A DNA stretch of 22,429 nucleotides from UBA2239 sp050177075. GTDB lineage: Bacteria; Pseudomonadota; Gammaproteobacteria; Burkholderiales; UBA9220. The notes under the pieces are model-generated. The model was not told the origin of the DNA and did not search any database. It saw only the letters and a list, made by a program, of their open reading frames with translations. Both the position numbers and the translations under genes were made by a program. Positions 6,609 to 14,419 of this stretch are shown here, piece by piece. Within the stretch, counting starts at the first letter, position 1; the number at the start of each line of letters is the position of its first letter. The stretch lies in the NCBI GenBank assembly GCA_050177075.1, contig JBFXHL010000033.1:1-22429 (forward strand), written 5' to 3'.

Positions 6609-7190
6609 CTAGCTGGCGACGAGGGGCCGGAGGGTATCGCCTTCCACCCGTACCTTCTGGCCGATGGCGAATTGGGGCAGGGTGGAACGGTGGAAGATGC
6701 GGTAGCTGCCGTCGCTCATGCGCACCGTGATGGCATAGCGGGTGGTCGTCTTGGTGTTTTTCTCGATTTCGTTGCCCACATAGGCACCGCCCGCCGCGCC
6801 GAGCAGGGTGGCGGCGGTTCGGCCGTTGCCGTTGCCGATCTGGTTGCCCAGGATGGCTCCGGTCACTCCGCCCGCCACCACCCCCAGGCCGCTGCCCTGG
6901 CCTTTTACCTCGGTGGCATTGATGGCCGTGATGGTGCCGCAGCTGGCGCAGGCGACGGCCGGCGAAACCTTGCCGCGATCGGTGGCATGGTTGACGGTCG
7001 GTGTTGTCTGGGGCGCCGATGCCGGTGTCGCGGCGGCTTCCGGATGGTCGAATACGGCGGACTGGGCCGCGGGCAGGCGACCCATCAGGGTGGCGGTGCC
7101 CAGGAGGCTGAACACCGTCACCGAGACGCCGGCGATCACCATGATGGGATAGAGGATGCCGCCGGGCTTGTAGACATTGTGGGGTTCCAT
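6609..7190 (-). CDS. Glycine-zipper 2TM-domain envelope protein
   Basis: About 193 residues. After a short N-terminus there is one membrane segment (about residues 16-38, IMVIAGVSVTVFSLLGTATL), then a Pro/Ala/Thr-rich linker, a CASCGTI motif, and a glycine zipper (GLGVVAGGVTGAILGNQIGN, then LLGAAGGAYVGNEIEKN). A C-terminal beta-rich region follows (RYAITVRMSDGSYRIFH). The zipper with the following domain is typical of the SlyB / 17-kDa antigen group, but here the anchor is a membrane helix rather than a lipobox. The ATG at 7190 has an AAGGAAAGGAAA stretch upstream; a start at 7259 would add 23 residues but has no ribosome binding site. The gene is preceded by a consensus sigma-54 promoter and GlrR-type sites, so it is a probable GlrR target. 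Confidence 0.85.
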   Translation of the reverse strand: MEPHNVYKPGGILYPIMVIAGVSVTVFSLLGTATLMGRLPAAQSAVFDHPEAAATPASAPQTTPTVNHATDRGKVSPAVACASCGTITAINATEVKGQGSGLGVVAGGVTGAILGNQIGNGNGRTAATLLGAAGGAYVGNEIEKNTKTTTRYAITVRMSDGSYRIFHRSTLPQFAIGQKVRVEGDTLRPLVAS

Positions 7191-7295
7191 GGGGTTTCCT
7201 TTCCTTAGCAGGTGGGCGCGGGAGACGTCGAGAAATGCGCTCAGGGTTTGCGGGTTCATGGCTTGGCTGTCTCGAAGTTGTTTGCCCTGACTATG

Positions 7296-7310
7296 GCAAG
7301 GGGCGTGCCA
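7296..7310 (-). promoter_or_regulatory. Sigma-54 (-24/-12) promoter
   Basis: The minus strand reads TGGCACGCCCCTTGC, an exact match to TGGCAC-N5-TTGC. The -24 element is 7305-7310 and the -12 element is 7296-7299. Transcription should begin near 7284, giving a leader of about 94 nt to the ATG at 7190. Activator sites lie 67-150 bases further upstream, the arrangement expected for a bacterial enhancer binding protein. Confidence 0.85.
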
Positions 7311-7376
7311 AGTCCTGAAAACCTTGTTATTACAATCGGATAGGCGTTCCAGTGCGGGGCGGGACGGGGGACGGTC

Positions 7377-7460
7377 TGTCGCCTCGCGGCGACAGAATGG
7401 GAGGGGGTTGTTTTAACCCGTTGAAAAATTGACGTTTATTATTGTCGCCGGGTGGAGACA
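7377..7460. promoter_or_regulatory. Three GlrR-type activator sites (TGTC-N10-GACA)
   Basis: TGTCGCCTCGCGGCGACA at 7377-7394 and TGTCGCCGGGTGGAGACA at 7443-7460 match TGTC-N10-GACA exactly, the motif known for GlrR binding in enterobacteria. A degenerate copy, TGTTTTAACCCGTTGAAA (7409-7426, six of eight fixed positions), lies between them. Centre distances are 32 and 34 bp, about three helical turns, so all three would face the same side of the DNA. They lie between the stop of the glrR-like gene and the sigma-54 promoter it would activate. The first is also an 8-bp hairpin, but it has no T-run and is not a good terminator. Confidence 0.75.
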
Positions 7461-7464
7461 GGGG

Positions 7465-8811
7465 CTAGGGGGCAGGCTTGAACAGGGCGGGGTCGAGGCT
7501 GTGGCGCTGAAGCAGCTTGTAGAACTCGGTGCGATTGCGTTTCGCCAGCTTCGCCGCCTGGGTGACGCTGCCGTCGGTGATTTTCAGCACCTGGATCAGG
7601 TATTCGCGCTCGAAGCGGCGGCGCGCATCCTCGAGAGAGGCGAATTCTTCCGTGCCCTGGCGAATGGCCTCCCGGGTCAGGGTGGCGGAGATGAGGGGAG
7701 TGGTCGAGAGGGCGACGGTCTGTTCCACCACGTTGAGCAGCTGCCGCACGTTCCCGGGCCAGGCGGAGGCGATCAGCAGTTCCATGGCCTCCGGCGCGAA
7801 GCCGCGGATGTCCTTGCCGTATCGCGCCGTCAGGCGGCGCAGCATGTGGTTGGCGAGGAGGGGGATGTCCTCCCGCCGTTCGGCCAGGGAAGGAAGGGAG
7901 AGGGCCACCACGTTGAGGCGGTAGTAGAGGTCCTCGCGGAAGCGGCCGGCGGCGATTTCCTCGGCCAGGTCCCGATGGGTGGCGGAGATGATGCGCACGT
8001 CCACGGGGATGGCCTGAACCGAGCCGACCGGCCGCACCTGGCGCTCCTGGAGCACGCGCAGCAGTTTCACCTGCAAGGGGAGGGGCATGTCGCCGATTTC
8101 GTCCAGCAGCAGGGTGCCGCCGTCGGCGGCCTGGAACAGGCCCTTGTAGTCGCGGGCGGCGCCGGTGAAGGCGCCCTTGACGTGGCCGAAGAGCTCGGAC
8201 TCCAGCAATTGCTCGGGAATCGCGCCACAGTTGACCGCCACGAAGGGCTTGCCATGCCGGGGACTGGCCTGGTGGATGGCGCGGGCGAGCAATTCCTTGC
8301 CGGTGCCGCTCTCGCCGTAGAGGAAGACCCCGGCATCCCCGGCCGCCACCAGGCGGGCTTTTTCCAGCACGCTTTCCATGGCCGGGCTGCGGGTGATGAT
8401 TTCCGCGCGCCAATCCTGGTCCTTGGGGCCGCTTCCCTCGGCGTTGAGCTTCAACGCCCGCTCGACCTCCCCCAGTAGGGCTTTGCTATCGAAAGGCTTG
8501 GTGAGGTAACCGAAAACCCCGCGTCGGGCGGCGTCCACGGCGTCGGGGATGGTGCCGTGGGCGGTGAGGATGATGACCGGCAGCCCGGGGCGGCTTTTTT
8601 GCACCGTTTCGAACAAGGCCAAGCCGTCCATGCCCCCCATGCGCATGTCGCTGATGACCAGGCGGGGCTGGCTGACGGCGAGTTGGGCGAGGGCTTCCTC
8701 GCCGCTGCCGGCGGTGGCGACGGCGTAGCCCGCGGCGCTGAGGCGCAGGGTGAGGAGCTTGAGAAGGTCAGGGTCGTCGTCGACCAGCAGGATCAGGGGC
8801 TTGTCGTTCAT
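7465..8811 (-). CDS. glrR: GlrR/QseF-like sigma-54-dependent response regulator
   Basis: A 448-residue enhancer-binding response regulator. Residues 5-120 are a receiver domain with the acidic pocket VDDD, phosphoacceptor Asp55 in ISDMRM, and the later Thr and Lys (LTAHG, LTKPF). The central AAA+ domain has GESGTGKE (Walker A), the sigma-54-contacting GAFTGA loop, LLLDEIGDM (Walker B) and RLNV/WPGNVRQL sensor motifs. The C-terminus is a Fis-type helix-turn-helix (GSVTQAAKLAKRNRTEFYKL). Its order with the kinase and lipoprotein genes matches glrK-qseG-glrR (qseE-qseG-qseF), which responds to envelope conditions. Its start overlaps the end of the lipoprotein gene by four bases. Its predicted sites lie directly after its stop codon. 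Confidence 0.9.
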   Translation of the reverse strand: MNDKPLILLVDDDPDLLKLLTLRLSAAGYAVATAGSGEEALAQLAVSQPRLVISDMRMGGMDGLALFETVQKSRPGLPVIILTAHGTIPDAVDAARRGVFGYLTKPFDSKALLGEVERALKLNAEGSGPKDQDWRAEIITRSPAMESVLEKARLVAAGDAGVFLYGESGTGKELLARAIHQASPRHGKPFVAVNCGAIPEQLLESELFGHVKGAFTGAARDYKGLFQAADGGTLLLDEIGDMPLPLQVKLLRVLQERQVRPVGSVQAIPVDVRIISATHRDLAEEIAAGRFREDLYYRLNVVALSLPSLAERREDIPLLANHMLRRLTARYGKDIRGFAPEAMELLIASAWPGNVRQLLNVVEQTVALSTTPLISATLTREAIRQGTEEFASLEDARRRFEREYLIQVLKITDGSVTQAAKLAKRNRTEFYKLLQRHSLDPALFKPAP

Positions 8812-9323
8812 GGGGCGCGGCGCTGGCGCAGCAGGCTGCGCTCGATGGATTTGAGGGCGTTGAGTTTCGCTTCCGCCTCGTCGGCGCGGCGCTGTTCTTC
8901 CTTGAGGCGGGCGCGGAGCGCGTCGGCGCTATCGTCGAGGCGCCGCTGTTCGGCCAACTGGGCGGCGAGGAAGGCGCCGAAGCGGCGCAGTCCGGTGTCG
9001 TCGTCCTTCTGCCATCCTTCCAGGATTTTCAAGGCGCGGCCTTCGTCGTGGAAGCGGGTGCCGGGGAGGGAAAGGAGGAGGGCGTACTGGATGCGGGCGA
9101 AGTCGTCATGGCTCCGGGTGAAGCTCTGGCGAATGGCTTCATGCTCCCGGTTCAGGTCGGCGGCGGGCAGTTTTTTCGCATAGGCATAATAGCGCAGCGC
9201 CTCTTCCACCGCGTTGGCGCCCAGGGCCGGGCCGGACCAGCTGCTGGCGGGGGGAACCGGCTTCAGCAGGGAGCATCCCGCGAGGAGCGCCACGAGAAAA
9301 ACGGCAACCAAGGATTTTTTCAC
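8808..9323 (-). CDS. QseG-like outer-membrane lipoprotein
   Basis: A 171-residue lipoprotein. The signal peptide MKKSLVAVFLVALLAGC ends in the lipobox LAGC with the lipidated Cys at residue 17; the next residue is Ser, which permits outer-membrane sorting. The rest is helical, with a predicted coiled coil at the C-terminus (about 120-160, rich in Ala, Glu, Arg and Leu). In enterobacteria QseG sits between the GlrK and GlrR genes, stays in the outer membrane and touches the kinase from the periplasm. The same position and type are seen here, though the sequence is poorly conserved. It begins with a GTG that overlaps the kinase stop by four bases, and its stop overlaps glrR by four. Confidence 0.8.
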   Translation of the reverse strand: MKKSLVAVFLVALLAGCSLLKPVPPASSWSGPALGANAVEEALRYYAYAKKLPAADLNREHEAIRQSFTRSHDDFARIQYALLLSLPGTRFHDEGRALKILEGWQKDDDTGLRRFGAFLAAQLAEQRRLDDSADALRARLKEEQRRADEAEAKLNALKSIERSLLRQRRAP

Positions 9324-10753
9324 GATGACTCTCGCGGCTGGACCAGGGGCAGGCTGAGACGGAAGCGGGCGCCGGGGGCGTCGGGCTCGACGAGTTCGAT
9401 GCTGCCGTGGTGGGCGTGGATCAGTTCTTTCACGATGGATAGTCCGAGGCCGGATCCTTTGACGTGGCTGGTGGGCTGGCGTTGCCCCTGGTAAAAGGGG
9501 TCGAACAGCCGTTCCCGGTCCTGGGGCGCTATTCCCGGTCCCCTGTCGGCTACTTCCAGCCGGGCATGTTCGGCATCCCGGCTCAGGGTGATTCTAATGG
9601 TTTCGCCGGGGGGTGAAAACTTGATGGCGTTGGACAGCAGGTTGTCCACCACCGTCCGCAGCTTGGCGTGGTCCCCTTCGATTTCGATGGCGGGGCCGGT
9701 AAGGTCGAGGCGCAGGTTCTTGGCGTGGAGGGCCAATCCCTGATGTTCCCCCACCTCCCGCGCCAAGTCGTCCAGCTTGACGGGGGAAAGGGCGAGAGGG
9801 ACGGCCCCTCCTTGCAGGGTGTTGTAGTCGAGCAGGTCCTCGATCAGCTTCTGCAGGCGCAGGGTGTTGTTGCGCAGGATGCCCGTCACCTCCACCTGGG
9901 TCGGCGTAAGCTCCCCGGCCACGCCCTCGCTGAGCAGTTCGGCCCCTTCCCGCAGGGCGGTAAGGGGCGTTTTCAGCTCATGGGAAATATGGCGCAGGAA
10001 GCGGGTTTTTTGCTGCTCCAGCTCCAGCAGGCGGCTTCGCATCCAGTCCAGGCGTTCGCCGAGATAACGCAGATCCTCCGGGCCGTCCACCGATACCGCG
10101 TCTTCCAGCTTGCCCTGGCCGAGGCGGCGGATTTCGCTGTCGAGATGGCGAATGGGTTTGACGATAAGGAAGGTGAAACCCGCGATCAGCATGGCCGCGA
10201 CCGGCACCAGGGCCAGCAGCTGCAGCGCCAGCAGACGGCGGGTGCGGCTGGCCATGGCCTGCAGGGTTTCCACCTCCCGGTCGATCTGGTCGTTGGCCTG
10301 GGTCAAAACTTCCCGGGCCTGGACCGCGAGAGCCGCGAACTGTTCGGGTAGGTCCTGGGACCCCGGCTGGGCGATAATGGAGCGGTAGAGGGACTCTTCT
10401 CCGGCCAGCAGGGCAGCCACTTCCTGTTGGCGTGCCGGGTCGTGGAGCAAGGCGTGCAATTCCTGCGCCGTGGCCTGGAATTTGGCGCGGCTCCCATGAT
10501 AGCTTTCGAGCAGGGTTTCGTCCCCGAGAATGGCGTACTGGCGGATGCTCCGTTCCATGGCCGTGATTTCTTCCACCAGCACCCGGCTGTCCCGGGCGAT
10601 GCGGGCCGCCTGGTTGACGGCATGCTCGCTGTGGTTCGCCAGGCGGCCGATGGAAAAGGTGGCGCTGGCCAAGGCGATGACGAGGGGGAGGGCCACGAGG
10701 ACAAAGCCTATGGCAATGAGTTTGAGGAATGACCGGGGGTAGTAGGTATGCAT
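9320..10753 (-). CDS. glrK: GlrK/QseE-like sensor histidine kinase
   Basis: About 477 residues from the chosen ATG at 10753, where the family-typical MHTYYPRSFLKLIAIGF begins. The frame stays open further upstream to 10891, but that part is Pro/Ala-rich and atypical. Domains in order: membrane helix (about 11-33), a helical periplasmic sensor region to about 180, a second helix, a HAMP-like region (VKPIRHLDSEIRRLGQG), the phosphoacceptor motif HISHELKTPL with His258, then N box (DNLLSNAIKF), G1 (DRGPGIA), F (FDPFYQG) and G2 (GSGLGLSIV) of the ATPase. It should autophosphorylate and pass phosphate to Asp55 of the GlrR-like protein. It is the first gene of the three-gene operon, divergent from the gene at 11046. 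Confidence 0.9.
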   Translation of the reverse strand: MHTYYPRSFLKLIAIGFVLVALPLVIALASATFSIGRLANHSEHAVNQAARIARDSRVLVEEITAMERSIRQYAILGDETLLESYHGSRAKFQATAQELHALLHDPARQQEVAALLAGEESLYRSIIAQPGSQDLPEQFAALAVQAREVLTQANDQIDREVETLQAMASRTRRLLALQLLALVPVAAMLIAGFTFLIVKPIRHLDSEIRRLGQGKLEDAVSVDGPEDLRYLGERLDWMRSRLLELEQQKTRFLRHISHELKTPLTALREGAELLSEGVAGELTPTQVEVTGILRNNTLRLQKLIEDLLDYNTLQGGAVPLALSPVKLDDLAREVGEHQGLALHAKNLRLDLTGPAIEIEGDHAKLRTVVDNLLSNAIKFSPPGETIRITLSRDAEHARLEVADRGPGIAPQDRERLFDPFYQGQRQPTSHVKGSGLGLSIVKELIHAHHGSIELVEPDAPGARFRLSLPLVQPRESS

Positions 10754-10866
10754 GGGGTCGCCGTGGGAGGGTAATTTACCACCGAAAGGCGAAGCGGGGG
10801 CAGGCGACGGCGGCGGAAAGGGGTTGGCGGCGGGAGCCGTGCAGGGTTCGGGGGCCCCGCCGCCTG

Positions 10867-10881
10867 TCACATGGGATGTGA
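10867..10881. promoter_or_regulatory. Perfect short inverted repeat between divergent genes
   Basis: TCACATGGGATGTGA is a 6-bp perfect inverted repeat with a three-base spacer, between the divergently transcribed kinase gene (start 10753) and the gene at 11046. Its arms are in the opposite order to a CRP site. It could be an operator for a dimeric regulator, but nothing else supports that. Confidence 0.25.
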
Positions 10882-11045
10882 GCCGGGTCATAATAGAAGG
10901 GGTTCCGGCAAGGGGATATTAGGGATTTCCCCTATGACACCTTGCCCTCTGGCCGTCGCCGCCAAGACAGGGTATATTAACCAAGTGTATTAGTCAGGAA
11001 TTGCCGCCGGGAATGAACCGGTGGCTGGATAATAGGGAGAATTGC

Positions 11046-11735
11046 ATGAGTCAGTGGAAAACCTATGTGGAAGCCAGCGCCGGCACCGGCGCTTTCGATG
11101 CGGTGGAATTCAAGGACCTGGGCGACAGCTATGCCGGCTTTTATTTCAACCAGCAGAACCTCGCTTTTCTGTTCCTGTTCCGCAAGCATTTCGAGGAGGG
11201 AAAGGAAGTGGTGGACAACACCGTCCACCTGCCTCCCGACGCTTACCAGCGCCTCAAGGAAGAAAACCCGGAACTGCTGGAGAAAATGGCCAATTCCAGG
11301 CCCCTGGCCTACGTGGAGGGCTCCCGGGAGCAGTGCCTGTTCACCGACGGCCTCGGGGACCAGTACGTGTTCAACCTCGATGGGGATAAATTGCCGGCTC
11401 CCGTGGCCATGGACAAGGCCCTTTACGAAGAACTGAAAAGCCGCGCCGAGGCGTTTCGCAAGGAATGGATCTGGCTGGCGGACGGGCCGGAGGCGGCCTA
11501 TTTCCGCCCCCTTACCGACGAAGCGGAGTGGAACGAGTTCCCCGCCAACCTGAAAGCCCACAAACGCGAAACCATGCGCCTGACGGGCGGCAAGGAGGAC
11601 GATACCATTCCCCGCTACTTCTACGGCCTGGAAACGGAGACGCTGAGCACCGAAAAAGTGGACGACTACAACCTGCTCAACCTGCTGGTGGAGACTCGGC
11701 ACACCGCCCAGGAAATCTTCGAAAAGTGGCATTGA
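11046..11735 (+). CDS. Hypothetical 229-residue cytoplasmic protein
   Basis: I do not recognise a family. The protein is acidic, soluble in appearance, without signal peptide or membrane helix. Visible features are an aromatic-rich early segment, AGFYFNQQNLAFLFLFRKHF, a helix-rich middle (LPPDAYQRLKEENPELLEKM) and a C-terminal segment with RYFYGLETET. There is one cysteine, in REQCLFTDG. AGGGAGA (11034-11040), five bases before the ATG, sets the start; an in-frame ATG at 11001 lacks such a site. The gene has its own strong terminator and is thus a single-gene unit between the GlrK operon and the signalling operon. Confidence 0.75.
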   Translation: MSQWKTYVEASAGTGAFDAVEFKDLGDSYAGFYFNQQNLAFLFLFRKHFEEGKEVVDNTVHLPPDAYQRLKEENPELLEKMANSRPLAYVEGSREQCLFTDGLGDQYVFNLDGDKLPAPVAMDKALYEELKSRAEAFRKEWIWLADGPEAAYFRPLTDEAEWNEFPANLKAHKRETMRLTGGKEDDTIPRYFYGLETETLSTEKVDDYNLLNLLVETRHTAQEIFEKWH

Positions 11736-11754
11736 GCAAGGCTTTTGCCACGCG

Positions 11755-11788
11755 AAAAAAAACCCGGAATGAATATCCGGGTTTTTTT
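11755..11788 (+). terminator. Intrinsic terminator after the gene at 11046
   Basis: AACCCGGA (11761-11768) and TCCGGGTT (11776-11783) form an 8-bp stem with a 7-base loop. An A-run precedes it and a seven-T run ends at 11788. The symmetry allows it to act on either strand, but only + strand transcription reaches it here. Confidence 0.9.
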
Positions 11789-11813
11789 ATGGGTCCGTGA
11801 TGGAAAAATCTTT

Positions 11814-11842
11814 TTGCGTGAATCGGAAAAGGGCAATATGAT
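11814..11842 (+). promoter_or_regulatory. Candidate sigma-70-type promoter of the signalling operon
   Basis: TTGCGT (11814-11819) and TATGAT (11837-11842) are separated by an ideal 17 bases. The -10 element matches five of six and the -35 three of six. Transcription would start near 11849, about 20 bases before the kinase ATG. It lies between the preceding terminator and the kinase gene, the only visible gap from which the whole operon could be read. Confidence 0.45.
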
Positions 11843-11869
11843 TAGGCTAATATCAAGCAGAACAAATAC

Positions 11870-14419
11870 ATGGAAAAGGGAGTGAAAGCGGGTTCTTCAT
11901 TCTGGAAGACCGACTGGTTTGTCGGGGTCGCCGTGGCGTTGCTTTTCCTGCTCCTTTCCGGCAGCAGCCTGATGCAAAGCCTGGAGCGCAAGGCCTATGA
12001 CCTGGCTCTGCTGGCGGCTACCCGCGTTCCCAGCGACCGGGTGGCGGTGATCGCCATCGACGACCAGAGCATCGCCAATATCGGGCGCTGGCCCTGGTCC
12101 CGGGAGGTGATGGCGAAGATGGTCGACAAGCTTTCCCAGGCCGAAGCGAAGGTGGTCGGCAATACGGTTCTGCTGCTGGAGCCCCAGCAGGACGCCGGTC
12201 TTGCCTATGTGCGCAAGCTGCGCGATTTCTACGCCAGTTCCTCCCTTAAAAATGCGTCCCCCGCCGACGAATCGCAGCGCCTCGGCGAAATGCTGCAGGA
12301 AGCGGAGCGTTCCCTGGACGCGGACAGCGCACTGGCAACCAGCTTTCAAACGGCGGGCAACGTGGAGCTCGGCATGCTGTTCCGCCTGGGCGAGCCCCAG
12401 GGGCGGCCGGACAAACCCCTGCCGGATTACGTGGCAAAAAACGCCTTGGCGGTCAAAAGCGGGGAAGACGGACCTTTTCCTCTCGCCGCCAATGAAGCCT
12501 ACGTGCCGATCCCGAAGATGGGTCAGGCGGTCGCCGGCATCGGCCACCTCAATTACGTGCCGGATGTGGATGGCGCGGTGCGCGCCGATCCTCTCGTGGT
12601 CAACTACTACGGCCAGTATTTCCCGTCCCTTTCCCTGCTGCTGGCCGCCGCCAGCCTCAACCTGAAGGCGGGGGACATCCAGGTCCAGCCCGGCGGCGTC
12701 GCTCTGGGCAAGCTGCGCATCACCACGGGGCCCAACCTGATGATGCACGGCAATTTCTACGTGGGCGCGGACGGGCGGCCCCCTTTCCCGGTGGATTCCT
12801 TCTACGACGTCTATAGCGGCAAGATTCCGGCCCAGAAGTACCGGGGGAAGATCGTTCTCATCGGCGCCACCGCCGCCGGGGTGGGCGCGATGCAGGTGAC
12901 CCCGGTTTCCGCCTCCATGCCACCGGTACTGACCCTGGCCAACGCGGTTTCCAGCATCCTCCAGCAGGACTTCTACACCGTTCCTGAATGGGCGCCCTGG
13001 GCGGAGTGGGGTGTTTTTCTGCTGGTGGCTTTGTACCTGATTCTGCTGGTTCCCCGCTTGCGGGCCGGGATGGCGGCCGCCCTGACGGTGCTGCTGGGGT
13101 TGGTGCTGCTGGGTGGCCAGTTCGGCCTGCAGATCGTGGAAGGGATGTGGCTTCAGCTGATGGCGCCGCTGGTCCTGTTGCTGGCGGGGCATGCCGTCCT
13201 CACCACCAAGCGTTACCTGTTGACCGAGAAGGGCAAGCTCAAATCCGAAGCGGAGTCCGCCGAGAGCAACCGCATGCTGGGCTTGGCTTTCCAGGGGCAG
13301 GGGCAGCTCGACATGGCGTTCGACAAGTTCCGCAAGTGCCCGGTGGACGATTCCATGCTGGACCTGCTCTACAACCTGGCCCTGGATTTTGAGCGCAAGC
13401 GCCAGTTCGGCAAGGCGACGGCGGTGTTCCAGTACATGGCCGAATACAACCCGAAGTTCCGCGACCTGGAAACCCGCTTGGCCCGTTCCAAGGCCCTGGA
13501 GGAGACGGTGATGCTGGGGGCGGCCGGCGGCCGCACCAACGTCAGCATCCTGGAGAACGGCCAGGTGGAGAAACCCATGCTGGGCCGCTACCAGGTGGAG
13601 AAGGAGCTGGGCAAGGGCGCCATGGGGGTGGTCTACTACGGCAAGGACCCCAAGATCGGCCGGGTGGTGGCCATCAAGACCATGGCCTTGGCCCAGGAGT
13701 TCGACGCCGACGAGCTGGAGGAGGTGAAAGCCCGCTTTTTCCGCGAGGCGGAGACCGCCGGCCGGCTCAACCATCCCAATATTGTCACCATTTACGACGC
13801 GGGCGAGGAGCACGACCTGGCCTACATCGCCATGGAGTTCCTCCAGGGCAAGGACCTGACCCCCTACACCAAGCCTGATAACCTGCTGCCCCTGGGTAAG
13901 GTGATGAAAATCATGGCCAAGGTGGCCGTGGCGCTGGGTTATGCCCACGGTCAGCACGTGGTGCACCGGGATATCAAGCCGGCCAACATCATGTACGAAC
14001 CGGGGGCGGACACCATCAAGGTCACCGACTTCGGCATCGCCCGCATCACCGACTCGTCCCGTACCAAGACCGGCATGGTGCTGGGCACGCCGTCCTACAT
14101 GTCTCCCGAGCAGCTGGCCGGAAAGAAGGTGGATGGCCGCTCGGACCTCTTTTCCCTGGGGGTGATGTTCTACCAGTTGCTCACGGGCCGGCTGCCGTTC
14201 CAGGGGGAATCCATGGCGGAATTGATGTTCCGCATCGCCAACGAGCCGCCCAGGGATATCCATGAGCTGAACCCGCGCCTGCCGGAGTGCGTGGTGGAGA
14301 TTGTCGGGAAAATGCTGGAGAAGCAGCCGGAGAAGCGCTACCAGACCGGCGAGGAGGTGGCGCAGGCCATCGTTAAATGTGCGTCGCAGATTACTGCGGC
14401 GATGGGGAGGAAAGCATGA
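11870..14419 (+). CDS. CHASE2-domain membrane Ser/Thr protein kinase
   Basis: An 849-residue receptor kinase. A membrane helix (about 17-36) leads into an extracytoplasmic CHASE2 sensor domain (about 40-370, with YDLALLAATR and GRWPWSREVM near its start and IVLIGATAAGVG near its end). Three membrane helices (about 375-445) follow, then a helical TPR-like linker (about 465-540), and then a PknB-type kinase domain (about 572-840). Catalytic residues are all present: glycine loop GKGAMGVV, Lys603 in VAIK, HRDIKPAN with Asp701, DFG with Asp720, and GTPSYMSPEQ. The activation loop TDSSRTKTGMVLG is rich in Ser/Thr. No PASTA repeats. The ribosome binding site is weak. The stop overlaps the phosphatase start by four bases, so kinase and phosphatase are coupled. 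The signal sensed is unknown. Confidence 0.93.
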   Translation: MEKGVKAGSSFWKTDWFVGVAVALLFLLLSGSSLMQSLERKAYDLALLAATRVPSDRVAVIAIDDQSIANIGRWPWSREVMAKMVDKLSQAEAKVVGNTVLLLEPQQDAGLAYVRKLRDFYASSSLKNASPADESQRLGEMLQEAERSLDADSALATSFQTAGNVELGMLFRLGEPQGRPDKPLPDYVAKNALAVKSGEDGPFPLAANEAYVPIPKMGQAVAGIGHLNYVPDVDGAVRADPLVVNYYGQYFPSLSLLLAAASLNLKAGDIQVQPGGVALGKLRITTGPNLMMHGNFYVGADGRPPFPVDSFYDVYSGKIPAQKYRGKIVLIGATAAGVGAMQVTPVSASMPPVLTLANAVSSILQQDFYTVPEWAPWAEWGVFLLVALYLILLVPRLRAGMAAALTVLLGLVLLGGQFGLQIVEGMWLQLMAPLVLLLAGHAVLTTKRYLLTEKGKLKSEAESAESNRMLGLAFQGQGQLDMAFDKFRKCPVDDSMLDLLYNLALDFERKRQFGKATAVFQYMAEYNPKFRDLETRLARSKALEETVMLGAAGGRTNVSILENGQVEKPMLGRYQVEKELGKGAMGVVYYGKDPKIGRVVAIKTMALAQEFDADELEEVKARFFREAETAGRLNHPNIVTIYDAGEEHDLAYIAMEFLQGKDLTPYTKPDNLLPLGKVMKIMAKVAVALGYAHGQHVVHRDIKPANIMYEPGADTIKVTDFGIARITDSSRTKTGMVLGTPSYMSPEQLAGKKVDGRSDLFSLGVMFYQLLTGRLPFQGESMAELMFRIANEPPRDIHELNPRLPECVVEIVGKMLEKQPEKRYQTGEEVAQAIVKCASQITAAMGRKA

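Noticed and set aside
7191..7259. Longer start for the glycine-zipper protein
   Set aside because: No ribosome binding site precedes 7259, whereas a purine-rich AAGGAAAGG stretch precedes 7190. The longer form is not fully excluded, because the predicted transcript includes it.
7376..7395. Perfect 8-bp hairpin as a terminator for the glrR-like gene
   Set aside because: No T-run follows on either strand, and the sequence is an exact TGTC-N10-GACA site, which explains the symmetry better.
10867..10881. CRP site linked to cAMP signalling
   Set aside because: CRP sites are TGTGA-N6-TCACA; here the arms are in the opposite order.
10754..10891. Extended N-terminus of the histidine kinase
   Set aside because: The added residues are Pro/Ala-rich, unlike the family, and would precede the first membrane helix with no ribosome binding site support. 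The start at 10753 fits the family better.
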